From positions 13,106,651 through 13,170,650 of the forward strand of contig OX387603.1 of NCBI GenBank assembly GCA_947568835.1: a DNA stretch of 64,000 nt, read 5' to 3'. The position numbers and the translations under genes are program-made. The notes beneath the pieces were generated by a model. The model was given only the letters and a program-made list of their open reading frames with translations, was not told the DNA's origin and did not search any database. This DNA is from Protonemura montana (taxonomy: Eukaryota; Arthropoda; Insecta; Plecoptera; Nemouridae). Of this stretch, positions 38,243 through 49,637 are shown piece after piece (positions within the stretch are counted from its first letter, which is position 1; the number at the start of each line of letters is the position of its first letter).

Positions 38243-38455
38243 ATGGATAATTTGGTTGTGTCCGATTCCGACGGGGAAATTTCGAGCTTGTTTGATTCTG
38301 ATTTTGACGACTCTGATAGTGACGACGAAATGATGATGCATATTGCTGCCCGAGGTAGAGTTGCGAAAAATGTAAGACCTAGAGTGAATCACTTCGAGAT
38401 TTGGACTGAAGATGAGTTTTTTATGAGGTTCCGGCTTACGAGACCAACAGTGCTT
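38243..38455 (+). pseudogene. Harbinger transposase, N-terminal remnant
   Basis: Starts MDNLVVSDSDGEISSLFDSD with an acidic leader, followed by NHFEIWTEDEFFMRFRLTRP TVLHI. This is the W/F-x-x-x-F-x-x-x-F-R-L-x-R-x-T-V-x-x-L segment found before the DDE domain in HARBI1-type transposases. After about 71 residues the frame runs into unrelated low-complexity sequence, and the catalytic DDE domain is absent. Confidence 0.7.
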
Positions 38456-38488
38456 CATATTTTCATATTTTCATATTTTTTATTTCAT

Positions 38489-38599
38489 ATTTCGGTTCGC
38501 TTGTTCTCTATAATATTACGGTGTTCTTCCACCAAGTCAACCAAAACATTAACTTCTTCGACGTCGAAATTCACTGCGCGCACACGCTTCGACGCCATA
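38489..38599 (-). pseudogene. Harbinger second protein (Myb/SANT-like), N-terminal remnant
   Basis: On the minus strand from 38,599 the sequence opens with MASKRVRAVNFDVEEVNVLV then DLVEEHRNIIENKRTE. This matches the first helices of the Myb/SANT or zeste-like DNA-binding protein that Harbinger elements encode beside the transposase. It then meets the transposase remnant head-on at about 38,460-38,490, where the internal deletion presumably lies. Confidence 0.6.
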
Positions 38600-39496
38600 A
38601 TAATATATTGGGATGAAACTGACAGCTAGGCAGGCGAGCAGCTGACATAAAAATGTACAATTGCGCATGCGTGGTGTACAGTCGAACCGAAACTTTAAGC
38701 ATGGCAGAAGCCACCCGACGGTCAGACTGGCCGGTACGTAGACGGATGATAACTAGCGTTCGTAATACGCGTCAAAAAACTTATCCGGCCGTTAAGCTAT
38801 CCTGCCGCTAGCTACCCGCAACAAAATCTACTCGCTAACCGGAGATTGTAATTTCGGCTCTTAATCCATGTGCCGGCAATGCCACGAATACCAAGTGAAT
38901 TTAATTTAGCAAAGAGGAGTTCATGGTTTGCAAGGTCAAATGCCTTTGAAAAATCATAAAATAGCCCTAGGGTTTCTTCGTGGTTGTTTAGTGCTTGTAA
39001 GACGTCCTGAACATAGGCAGCTGTGGCTGTGGTTGTGGATATTGATTTGAGAAATCCGTGTTGATTTTTGTTAATCAGTGAATATTTGTTACGAAACGAC
39101 AAGACCCGTGCGTAGAAGGCTATTTCAAATAGTTTCGCAAAAACCGAGAGGATTGAAATTGATCCGTAGTTATCAACATTCATTTGATCTCTTTTTTTGA
39201 AAATTTGAACTACCTTCGCGACTTTGAGGACAGACGGGAAAATTCCCTGTTCCTGTGACGCGTTGACAATGTGTATCAGGGGGTGCTGTCGGGCTGATAC
39301 ACAGTCCTTGAGAATACTGCACGGGATTGCATCTGTTCCTGCCGACCACTTTGCACAAACTGATTTCATCGTTTCAAAATATTGACCCGAGGTTAATGGG
39401 TATAAGAAGATTGTTAGTCTAGTTTTGCTAAGAATTTTGGCTTGTTGCTGAATCCCCTGTTTTCATCCATGTTTTCATTATCACGCTTCGTTCGGT

Positions 39497-39795
39497 ATGA
39501 TTGAACTTAGCACACCAGCATTACCCACTTTGCTTATCAACCTCTCGACAGTATGGATTAGCAGAGGAATCCTGTTGTTCAAGTTGTACTGTACTTCGGT
39601 ATTGAAAGGGACGTTAAGCCGGTTGTCCCTTGGGTTCACTTCGAGAGTAACGTGTGGGTACGTGACGACACGTCGCCCTGGGCTAGGTTCACCACCGCAC
39701 GCTCATCCACCGACGTCATGACTTCAGTGCTACATACATAAGTAGCTGACAGAACGGCGTTTGTTAGGCACTACAAATCAATCAACCGAGAGAAA
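39497..39795 (+). mobile_element. 5S-type SINE, copy 3, 5'-truncated
   Basis: The 5S head is missing. The body starts near CTTATCAACCTCTCGACAGT and runs through GAGGAATCCTGTTGTTCAAG, AAAGGGACGTTAAGCCGGTT, GTCCCTTGG and CACCGACGTCATG to GGCACTACAAATCAATCAAC. Confidence 0.75.
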
Positions 39796-40820
39796 TGAGA
39801 ATTTAGTGATGTGAAGTGGAATCTTGAAAGTATTTACTCATGCGTTAGCAAATTTGCATACAATATTTGATATGCATCTCAAGATATATTGCTTTAAAAA
39901 TAAAACGGTATGTCATATCAAGAAAGGATGTATTTTGCGGTATATTTTTTATTTTCACTCGGTTTTCTGACGTGTTACAAGATGATCCCAACGAGACATT
40001 TTACAAATTGCTATTTCAGAAAGTGTACACGGGGGATCTTGTCACTCATGTATTATTATTATTATTTTTTTTAATTTACGGCGACAAAAATCCAGTGTAC
40101 CGGTAAAAAAAACCGTAAGGATGGCTGGTTTCATCTTTTTTTCATTGCTCTTCAGACCCAGAAATGCTCAGGGGACATTTTTTTTGTGTGACAAAAAGCT
40201 AAAATCAATGAAGTCGTCAAGGCATGCTTGCTCTGAGCTGGTTGAAAGTACAAAGTAATTGTAGGGGCACTTGTTATAAGTTTTACATTTTTTTGGCATA
40301 ATTTTGTATGGAGTAAGTGCAATCTCAAGGACAGATAGCAATAATTTTTAAGAGAATTTTATAATTCTTAATAATTTTTAATTTTTAAGACCAATCTCCA
40401 TGGTTACAGCTCTATTTCATATCGAGGTTAAAATGAAAAATAAATATTTTATTGGTTGTTACCATGGTGACGAGTCTTTAACTTCAGCTTACCATTTCAC
40501 TGTTACACTGGCTTTGAACAGAGAGCAAATAATTGCAGAACTGAACGGCAATATTAGGTCGCTGAAATGTGGGCTGCGTTGATTATCCTACCATGTTTTA
40601 AGAGAGATAAGTATGGAATGAAAACTAAAAATATCTGAAAATGAAATATAATTGTAGTATTCATCTCAAACATGATGAGTATAAACGAAATTAATTTTCT
40701 GTCTCGTGTGATATTGCTAAATTGTGACATGAATTGAAAACTCTGCGGTGGAATTGAATCAAAATACTTCAGAATCAAAATTGTTCCATAATATCAAATA
40801 CCATCATAGTACTTCATTCA
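39796..40820. other. Non-coding stretch
   Basis: Short open frames without domains. Nothing else recognised. Confidence 0.35.
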
Positions 40821-40823
40821 TAT

Positions 40824-41525
40824 CACCCTGAATGCAGCACGCAGAGCAAACAACACGGGCCCTCCACCATCTTAAACTCCCTCGTGTTCTTTGACTTTAC
40901 GGTTATTTTATATCTCTACTGTTTTCAGGACTTATTAAAACTTTCCAACATCAAAGGTCAGGTCTCCAGCAATTTGCTCATAAATGTAGCTCGCAGAACA
41001 GAACCTGGCTCCTCTACCACAATACGGTTTTGCATTTTAAACAAGCGTGACCGAAAATATGCCATTAAAATCTGATACTAGGATAAAATCATGTGTTTAA
41101 CTGATAAATTGAATCGTCGCTATGCAATCACAAAACGCAACCATTGAATAAGGAATACTTAACGATTACCCCTGAACGCAGCCCGCAGAGCAGAACCTGG
41201 CATCTCCACCACAATACGGTTTTGAATTTTAAACAACTGTGACCATGTAAATGCATGAACTAAGAATGAATTAGGATGCAATAATGTGTTAAACGTATGA
41301 AATTTATTGCCGTTATCCTGTTACAAACCTAGCCTTAACCATTGTATGGGGATCACTTAACGATTACCCCTGAACGCAACTCGCAGAGCTGAAAAACGAC
41401 ACTTCCCATAAAATGCACTCTCATGGAATATGAACTAGAAGAGGCACTGTTTTTATGTAAGTTTTTTGTCGCTTTTAAGGCACGTTTGAAATGACGTGCT
41501 CGTGAATGAAACGCGCAGAACAAAA
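40824..41525 (-). repeat. Tandem array, about 195-bp period, GCTGCGTTCAGGGG family
   Basis: The block CCCTGAACGCAGCCCGCAGA GCAGAACCTGG recurs near 40,828, 40,984, 41,173, 41,368 and 41,505. The two best units (40,984-41,178 and 41,178-41,373) also share ACCACAATACGGTTTTG, TTTTAAACAA, GTGACC and ATCATGTGTTTAA-like words. CTTAACGATTACCCCTGAAC precedes the third and fourth blocks. The reverse complement matches the cluster at 2.4-2.8 kb. Confidence 0.7.
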
Positions 41526-41567
41526 CGTATTCCATACGAATTGGGGATTATTATCTTTTCACAGAGC

Positions 41568-41740
41568 CAGAGGTGTAACTACCGGCGGGGCAGGTGGGGC
41601 GACCGCGTCCGGGCCCAGAGGTTTTTCCCACGAGCAAAGGCTCGCGGGGCTCACCAGAAGGGAAAAACATGGGCGCGTGCCGAACTCCCGCTGGCCGACG
41701 ATCCCGTGCCGACGACCCACATCAAATTTATTTGTTGCGT
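41568..41740 (+). mobile_element. Possible solitary hAT-type end, GC-rich
   Basis: CAGAGGTGTAACTACCGGCG at 41,568 resembles the CAGRGGYGTA-type terminal inverted repeats of hAT transposons. It opens a GC-rich patch that contrasts with the AT-rich surroundings. I find no matching right end or 8-bp target duplication, so this is tentative. Confidence 0.3.
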
Positions 41741-44245
41741 TTGTTAAAGTTAATAGTTGCATTTCAGGCACTCTCACTAACCCATTGAGGCTGTGGGACT
41801 AGCCTACTCCTGGTAATGGTTACATAGTTACTACGTTGCTACTGCCGCTGAGTGCGTAGGTTACGCACTCATCGCTCGGTGCAAATGACCAAATTTGGGT
41901 TATTTCTGCGGGTATGGGTATCTTATTTTTCCCAATCGTGGGAAAAATTGTTTTTACACAATACAGTAAGTAGTTTAATAGTCACTGTTCACTGGGCTAC
42001 GGTAACTGATGAAAGTCACCGCGGGGTCATCGCGGGGCCATCGCGGGGGGTTTTAAATAATAACTGTATTTGTTTATTTATTTATTTATTTAACCAGCAA
42101 AGGTTATATAATATAACGTTCTAGGATAAAGGGCATGCTGGAATTTAGAATTTACCTTCCAGTTTGTAAAATAATGGTTTCTGCTAATTATTATTGGCAT
42201 AGCAAATTACAAATTTCCACACGCTCCGAAGCGTTCGTTTCAATCCACCAAGGGTGTTATTGCCACCCGGGCAACCAGGATAAGGCGGAGTTGTGCAGCG
42301 ACAAAGTATTTTAATTATCTAAGACTAGGAGTTTTGAGATAAAACACGCCGATCTAATTGGTAACCGAGACTTCTATTCCGTGACGACGCACAAATGAGC
42401 AAAGGTTCGGGGTATTTTATCTCGTCAATATTATCATCACATGTTGTCTTAGTCTCAAAGTTTGCTGACACAGTTATGTTATAAACAGCGTTTTGATTAA
42501 CTTTGAATACGAAACTAGACAGTCTGATTCACATGGTAAATCTTTGACCTATTTGCAGTGTATAGTTTTCATACATTATCACTTGCAAGTTGCCTCAAAA
42601 GCCGCATTTACCCGGAAGCAGTTTTCAAGCACTCAGCTGCAGTAGCCTGATGCAGAAAGTCCTCTTACCCGTATCTGAGCCGTACGTTTACATGGGACAC
42701 GGTATCTTGGACTGCAGTGGCAGATCAGTTTTAGTGGTTGAATGATTTGTAGATTGATGATAGAGGCCCATTATAAATAATATTGTACTTCAATCCAACT
42801 TGCAACGTTAAAGTACCAAGATCATTTTTGAAATACGGACTCAGCATGAACACATAATCCCAAAAGTCAGAGTCTCGTTCTGTTTGGCGGCTATGTTTCT
42901 TTACTTGACATCTCCATGGTGCATGATGACAATGCATGGTGCAGAAACGTTTATGATAGGTTGGTTTACAGACTAATTGGGTTCAAATAAAATATTCTCT
43001 AATTAAAAATAAGCTGCAACAATCTGACGTGGCGACTTTTGGCAACCGTACACAAGTTTCCGTTTGCACAAGTTTTTGCAAAATCTTCTTCATTTAAATA
43101 GGGCTGAGTGTCAATGAATAACGAATGGTGAAACGTATTTCAAATGAATCGCTAAAAAAATGTCTTACGTTCTATTTCTTTCCATGAACCTTTTACAAAG
43201 GAACGGTCTCTCACCCTTTTCGTAAGTCCCAGTTGTTCTGCATTGTTGGCAAAAGCAGCATGTATACCGAGCTTTTTCCACACAAATGGAAAAAAAATGG
43301 TAATGGAATTTTGGTTGAGTGTCCTTTGCCTTCTAGGGGGAGAAAGAAGAGATGCTGGCTCCTTTATCAGTACTTTAGCTGTAGTTGGCACACCACGTCG
43401 AAGTCCAGATTTGCTGACCAAGTCGTGCGACAGGTAGCCAGTGGGAAAGAGGCATTATTTTTAATTACATTGACTCAGTAATCTGAGGTGGAAAACTAAT
43501 TTCTCCGTGTAAATCCACGTGTTCATTCGCAAGCTCGTTGCTGAGAGTTGTGAGAGTACTAGTACTCACACGAATAAAAGAGTAGGGTTTTTATAATTTA
43601 TGCAAAGTTTCACTACATTATAGAAAGGTGCTTACTTGCTGGTCGCATTACAATTCTAACAGTATTTGAAAGATTTACTGAACGGTTCACATTTGATCAA
43701 AGTATAATCTTTCAGTTTTATTGACCCTGTGAACAATAATATCTTCTCATACTCTTTTTATTCCTTTTTTTTTTAGCAAAGTTCAGCTATAAAATAATGA
43801 TATATTTTCATACAAGCATGTTGAATAGCTGTTTTGATATGTTTCTAGATATTCTCACAAATAATTATGATGTTTTATTCTGCACCTCCACTCGCTGGAT
43901 TTTTTAAAACTCATAACCGTCAAAACTAGACTTCGAGCCTAAATAAGCAGCAAATTGGACACATAACAAGGTATGTCTTCCTCGCACATTTGTGCGGTGT
44001 CAGTCTATGTCACTGTCAGCAAATAACACAGAATCACGCACAAAAACGCGTTGCCACAACATCTGTGTTGCTTTTTCACCTATCCACTCTTTTCATGCGG
44101 ATTTTTCACCTGTTAATATTTTAGCTTTGCTATGCGCCGAGTCATTCAAAAATGATACTGAAGTGGAATTGGCAACATGTTTAAAATATTTAACGGGCAA
44201 TGGAATGGTTAAAATCTCTGTCAGCAACTACACTTTCCCGTTTTT
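41741..44245. other. Non-coding stretch
   Basis: Contains a (TTTA)n microsatellite at 42,075-42,093 and a CATCGCGGGG minisatellite at 42,015-42,050. Open frames at 43.2-43.5 kb overlap on both strands and show no domain. No gene called. Confidence 0.4.
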
Positions 44246-44676
44246 ATTATTGATTGGTGATCGATTAGGTTTAACGCCGCACTGTTTTTGACAACGGGCC
44301 CCCTGGCGGGTGGCACTGATATAATGGCGTCGGTGAATGTGAGGATGATGATGAAAATGATGATGAATAAAACCTAGCCTAGAAGGGAGCAGAGGAAACC
44401 CAGTGCCCGCACAAAGCCTACTCCTGTCGAAGGGCACCAAGGAGTCCACCGACTTAACGTCCCTTCCGAAGGACGGTACAACTCGAACAACAGGATTCCT
44501 CCACAAATCCATGCTGTTGAGAGATTGATAAGCGAGGCGAACGAAGTTGCTGTACTAACCTTCATCCCTCCAACCTCTCTCCCGAACATAACTGGTTATG
44601 TCTATGATGGTCACCCATCCAATACCTGACTCAGCGCAGATTTGCACATGCTGATCTCATGAAAACCGATGTTTGT
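44246..44676 (-). mobile_element. 5S rRNA-headed SINE, copy 4 (most complete)
   Basis: Minus-strand head: AACATCGGTTTTCATGAGAT, TGCGCTGAGTCAGGTATTGG, ATGGGTGACCATCA. The body continues with TTGATCAACCTCTC-like blocks (GAGGAATCCTGTTGTTCGAG, TTGTACCGTCCTTCGGAAGG, GACGTTAAGTCGG), then CTTCTAGGCTAGGTTTTATT, CACCGACGCCATTATATCAG and GGGGCCCGTTGTC. The tail is AACAGTGCGGCGTTAAACCT followed by AATC/ATCA repeats. It serves as the reference for the others. Confidence 0.85.
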
Positions 44677-47600
44677 TCGTTTTTAATTATCGAAATATGA
44701 ACTCGTTCAGCAGTTAATACCATGATCACGCAGCCAAATGAGCGTTCTAGGTAAGGCTCCTGTCGAGGGCGTTTAGCGGAAATGCAGAGAACGCTCTACT
44801 CTTGGCTTAGAAGAACCACAAGAAGAGACTTGAGCCCACAACGCTCAAAGAGCATTTAATCTCGTTTTGTTTATTGTAACCTGTTCAGCGTTCTAGAAAA
44901 TACTATTGTGGTTTTATATCTAGCTATTGCAAACTACTGCAGTATTTTTTTTTTTTTTTTTTGGAAAATGAGGTTGAAAAATAAAAGCACTTTATCGGTT
45001 AACGGTGTCTCAAGCTGTAAAATTATTGCACTGTCAGAGCAGGACTTTTGAGGTAAAATATTTCAGCTGTGAATATTTGCACTAGAAACGATTTTAAAAT
45101 ACTACTCTCAATTCGCATCAGTTGCCAAAATGCGCTTTCAATCACGATCGAAAGCTGAAAGTATGGCCATCAGAGTTTAAAAATAAATAGTGATGTATTT
45201 ATTTGTTCTGGTTGCAATGGGGGGACGTTCAGGTTCGTTTCATGTTCGTCAGTCTCACGAGTTTGCTATGCCACTCATTTATAGTGATTTGTAGCATGAT
45301 GTATATGAGGTTGTTAACGAGCTTCTTAATAACATTGATAAAAAGCAAGGAAATCCTCTAGCTCCGTGATTAGCCACACCGGAAATATTACGATTTTCTT
45401 CCAGCCGAAAGGCTGGAACTAGGTTCTATTCCTTCGGGATTTCAGTTGCCGCATGCCTTGATTTGTTCTTACACTTCGCTGGATCGAACCCTTCTCTTGG
45501 AAAATCTGTTTCGTGTTTCACACCGTCTTCACGGAATCCTCTTGACACCAAAGTAAAACGTGTGATAGTCGAATAGGATAGGTGTTGTTGATAAATCAGG
45601 CCAGGCACTATGAAAATCAATTATCATAAGGTAAGTACCTACCAGTTTACTTCACGAGATGAAAATAAATAAATTGTTCTATCAATAAATCAAACACTTT
45701 CAAACAATTATTTTTCTTTTATTGGTGAATGTAGCGAGCGGAGCGAAATCTTTAATATCATTTACCCTAAAAATCACTTGTGTGTGTGTTTTTTTTGTTC
45801 GCGCTTTAGCGTCCAAATGCCTGTTCTAATTTAAACGAAATATGCAAAGCACATTTTGTGTTCTCACCTTATACCCCCTCTGCATTTTCAGTAAAATCTG
45901 TCTGAAAGTTTTGAAACTATTAAAAATTTACGGAACTGTTCAGATTTTGTGTAACCGTTTTGAAGCTGCACCGCAACAATTCTTACATATTTTTTCACCA
46001 AACTTCGGAAAGATGTGATTAGTACATGTCATTAGTACCGCGTTGAATAACTACAGCTTTTCACATACATTTTTAATAGCAACGTTTCAATGCAGAAGAA
46101 AAACATTTTGCTAGTCCATGGTGCAACCGGAATAGAAGACGATGGATTTCTTAAGTCATTTATGGAGTTTGCATTCTTGCGTTTCAGCCCCGAACGCCAG
46201 TAAATTTGAATAGTCTTAAAATGAGCTGATTCAGGCATTCATCAGCATCCCCAACATATTCATTACTCTCTTTGCTCATACTCATTACTCTTACGTCGCT
46301 CAGGTTTCGCGTACGGTGTCTTCCTAATTACTTCCTTGAACCATTCATTTGGTACAGCCTTATTAATATTCTAAGAACAGTTACAAGGCGTGCTGAATTA
46401 AATCCGCAATAACTGGAATTCATAAACCGCAGGGCACGGAGAGAAGTAATTGTACTTGTATTAAAAAACATTTGCTTGGAGTCACTTGGTGATAAAGTTT
46501 TGACACGGTAATTAATTCACTTAAAGTGTCGTAGGCTGAGACTACCTGTGCCTGAGGTGAAAAGGAGAAAAGTAAGAAAAGATTTGTCTGGAGTTATACG
46601 ACGTTCAAAGAAGTAGCAGTAATCGGAACGGCATACAAACTAAAAGTTTGAGAATTTACAGTACTTATAAAAGACTTTGTGATAAAGTTCTTTATGGTGC
46701 AAGAACGAGGTAACTTTAACGGCGGTATCAAGTGAAAGAGCTTGAGTTGTAGGATGAAGAAAGCCTCTATTTTGTAAGTATCTGTGAAAAATATTCGTTT
46801 CGTCGAAGTTTAGATTAGTTTTTGAGTCAATTTCGAATACGTGCGGTCAGTTTGTCCAGATGAGTAGCCAGTAAGATAAAATACAAGTACCTGATTGGCT
46901 GATTTTGAACCTTTCTTATTGCTTTTCACTGTTTTTTTTTAATAAAAATAAACATGTATTTATTGCTCTAAATTGTAATCCTATGATACATATAGATAAA
47001 TTAAGAATTGTGTATTAAGTGTTGTTTTTGAACGCCGTAAAGTGACCAACCAAAAATTTAGGTGCAATTTTAGAAATGTTCTGCGTAGGTAAATGGTTTT
47101 TGGTAGGTGCAACTGAGTAAAATGCACATTCTAGCAATATTAAATATTTTTTAAGTTACCTTTTCAAGCCGATCATGATGATTTTCATCAATTTCTCTCT
47201 AGTTTTACACAAAAATGTTTCATTAAAAAACTACCACAACGGAGAAAAATTTGTAACGGTCTGTTTCGTTAACATTTAATTGATACTAAAAAAAAGTACA
47301 TTATTTAGCTAACAAAAAATCACGAAACGTTCAAAATTCACTCTAAAATATTTTTATTTAAAAATAGTTCGATTCAACCGGCGTCGCGTCGTGGTGGTTC
47401 GAGACGTTCGCGCGTTCCACAGCGTTCAACCTGACGTGGCGAACGCGGCGACGTCTCTGAGCTCGGCGTCGCCTCGGCGTCGGTTTTAGCGGTCACATTT
47501 CAGCGCCGCGACGCTCATTTGTATGCGCGCGCTTGCTCGAGGAAGGAAACACTGCGAGAACACAATTTGGTAATTTTCTTCTACTTGTTCACTTGTTTTT

Positions 47601-47717
47601 ATAATTTATGAAACTTGCTATGAATTTGTTTACGGTACCGCAAAGAAATAATATGCAAATGCTTGTTGAAAATAGCTGAGAATATTTTGTATTTATGAAC
47701 ACTATAACCTTCTCATA
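44677..47717. other. About 3 kb non-coding
   Basis: Poly-T run of about 20 at 44,946. A strongly CpG-rich islet at 47,385-47,560 carries many GCGTCG/GACGT words. No exon defended. Confidence 0.4.
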
Positions 47718-48012
47718 ATTTGATGCCCAAACGGGGACTCAAACTCCGATCTCCACCTACTGCCGGTGTTGCTCTAACTCATTCAGCTACTTGGACTCAT
47801 GGCTTTTGAGACGATTTTAGTGTATTTGATGAGAATGACAGATCTCCAAGGAGTAGAACCAAGAGGCTGTGAGTACTCACAATCACTCTGATTCTTGTGA
47901 CGCTATACTACGTCACAACTATTCAATATCGAGTAACTCCAATTTGACGTTAGATGCGTTGTATTCATTTGAAATCTTATTTAAATTGCAACGCTTGCAA
48001 TATGCGGGGTGT
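47718..48012 (-). mobile_element. tRNA-SINE with upstream 3' module, minus strand
   Basis: Read on the minus strand the order is: 3' module (ATTGCAAGCGTTGCAATTTA, AATAAGATTTCAAATG), linker (ACAACGCATCTAACGTCAAA), 5' module (CAGCCTCTTGGTTCTACTCC), then tRNA-like module ending GGAGTTTGAGTCCCCGTTTG GGCATCA. This is the same permuted order as at 26.46-26.84 kb. Confidence 0.75.
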
Positions 48013-48978
48013 ATAATTACTATTGTAATATTATTATTTGTATTATTATTCTATTTTTAAAGATTCAGAGAAATAACCCATGCATTCATATAAAAACGAG
48101 ACAAATTTTGTCAGAAGTGTAACTTCACCATTTTCTAATTTACGTTGTCATGAGTTGAAGAAATCGCCTTCTGGCAGTGCTTCTGGCATACGAATTGTTT
48201 ATGAATTTCTACTAACGTGTTGTACAAGCTATATATATTTGAATGTATCACTTGACCGAGATTTAGAATGTGCAGACGGTTCTTGATTTCAAAGGAATGC
48301 ATAAATTATTTATGCTTTAAATGGCACGTAAAGGATGTAATTGATCTAAAAGCAATGAGAGAGCAATGTTATTAAAATTAAATGAAGACTTAAAGGTCAT
48401 GAAAGTAATAACGTTAGCTAGAAACAAAAATAGAAGGGAGATCTATAAGAAATAGAAGAGAATAGAGATGAATTAAGAAAGTTAACTGTCAATAATCAAC
48501 TTTATAAAGAAGAGTGAATCGTATAAATCTTTGGAACATTGAAATGTAAACTTTTCTTAGAATTTATGGACGAGAAAATACATTTTATTACAAATTTTTA
48601 AGTGAATGTGCATGTCACACTACAAAAAAAAGACATTCCAGTGTAATTAAATGCAATATGTCAACATCACACTATCGATCATCGAGGACCTACATACCTA
48701 CATGGAGCACCGATCTGATTCACTATCAAGCAAGGGTTGACAGACACCCCATTGTCAGTAACAATTGGCTGATGTCATCACGTCACGAGCTTACTGTCTA
48801 CAGCTTAAACTTCCAACATAGCCAGTGTCATGTTTACATGTCATTGTATTTTAATTATTGATACAGTCGTGCACAAGAGTTCCTGGAAGCGTGCTAGGGA
48901 CAGACAAAAGGGGTAGTTAGTTTGAATCCCGAGGAAAGCTAAGACGTCCGTAAAGTCCAATGACTTTAGGATGAATTA
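48013..48978. other. AT-rich non-coding stretch
   Basis: I see no gene or repeat. Confidence 0.35.
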
Positions 48979-49290
48979 TTATTTAAATTGCAAACGCTTG
49001 CAATGCGCGGGGTATTTTATTATTAACAACACTATATAACCGTCTCAAAAATTGATGCCCTAACGCGGACTCGAACCCCGATCTCCACCTATCGCAGCCT
49101 CATTCACAGCCTCTTGGTTCTACTCCTTGGAGAACTGTCATTCTTATCAAATACACTAAAATTGTCTGAAAACGCCAGTGTTCAAATAGCTCAATGGTTC
49201 AGAGCAACACCCGCGATAGGTGGAGATCGGGGTTCGAGTCCGCGTTTGGGCATCAATTTTTGAGACGGTTATAGTGTTGTTAATAATAAA
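48979..49290. mobile_element. Inverted duplication of the tRNA-SINE
   Basis: The minus-strand half (48,979-49,095) carries the 3' module plus the tRNA-like 3' part. The plus-strand half (about 49,100-49,290) carries the 5' module, the full tRNA-like part and a partial 3' module. Both halves share family-atypical bases: GAGTCCGCGTT where other copies read GAGTCCCCGTT, and GTGTTGTTAATAATAAAA where others read GTGTTCATAATAATAAAA. The two halves are therefore likely derived from one local copy. Confidence 0.7.
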
Positions 49291-49637
49291 ATCCAAAGAC
49301 TTTACTCGTGGAATGACAATAATAATGACTATAATATACTAAATTATTATTTTATAACATTATAATATTAATTCTAATAATAATGGCTCAAAAATGACAA
49401 ACATCCAGACCGGAGAACCTCTGAGAAACTAACAAACTGTTGGGCTATATTTTCAGCGTATCGGTTATTTTGAGGTGTTGAACGTGTACTTTTACACAGT
49501 TGAATAACTTTCAGTTCAAAAGATCGACCACAAGCAACTTGCCAGTCAGTTTCACCTTGGCTACATGGTGGGCATCTAGGGACTCAATGATACCCTGCAG
49601 ACCCTTTGTATAAGGGTCGAAAAACAATTCAATGTTA
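49291..49637. other. Non-coding flank
   Basis: No feature seen; AT-rich, ending in the 4-bp direct repeat GTTA at 49,634-49,637. Confidence 0.4.

Larger units (their letters stand above)
37715..38860 (+). mobile_element. PIF/Harbinger-like DNA transposon, internally deleted
   Basis: Terminal inverted repeats of about 43 bp begin GAGCCGAAATTACAATGTCC (left, 37,715) and GAGCCGAAATTACAATCTCC (right end read inward from 38,860). The direct repeat TTA at 37,712-37,714 and 38,861-38,863 is the 3-bp T-W-A target duplication expected of PIF/Harbinger. Several GGATAG/CAGGATA words lie subterminally. Inside are the truncated starts of two convergent open frames. The element is therefore non-autonomous, derived from a complete two-gene Harbinger by deletion. 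Confidence 0.85.
36858..39369 (-). pseudogene. LINE reverse transcriptase remnants
   Basis: Three open pieces lie at 38,861-39,369, about 37,279-37,711 and 36,858-37,169. Together they cover RT domains 1 to 7 and the thumb. In the second piece GGILAPLLFILFTNDID precedes KITLFADNTCQL, where the usual A/Y-A-D-D box reads F-A-D-N, so the second catalytic aspartate is lost. Removing the inserted transposon plus one 3-bp target copy rejoins GTWIK to SYLSNWKK in frame. No endonuclease domain is present upstream of 39,369. Confidence 0.8.
36463..39400 (-). mobile_element. Non-LTR retrotransposon (LINE), interrupted by a DNA transposon
   Basis: A 5'-truncated minus-strand LINE. Its 3' tail is the TTTATTTATTTATTTATTTA tract at 36,463-36,490. 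Reading minus, the reverse transcriptase appears in order from 39,369 to 36,858: fingers/palm (VDNYGSISILSVFAKLFE, LGLFYDFSKAFDLANHELL), the catalytic FADN variant of YADD, then the thumb and post-RT segment (SRLRYAIIMWGNATNIQ). Frameshifts separate the segments. A 1,146-bp Harbinger-like element sits at 37,715-38,860. The family resembles Jockey/CR1-type LINEs. Confidence 0.85.
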
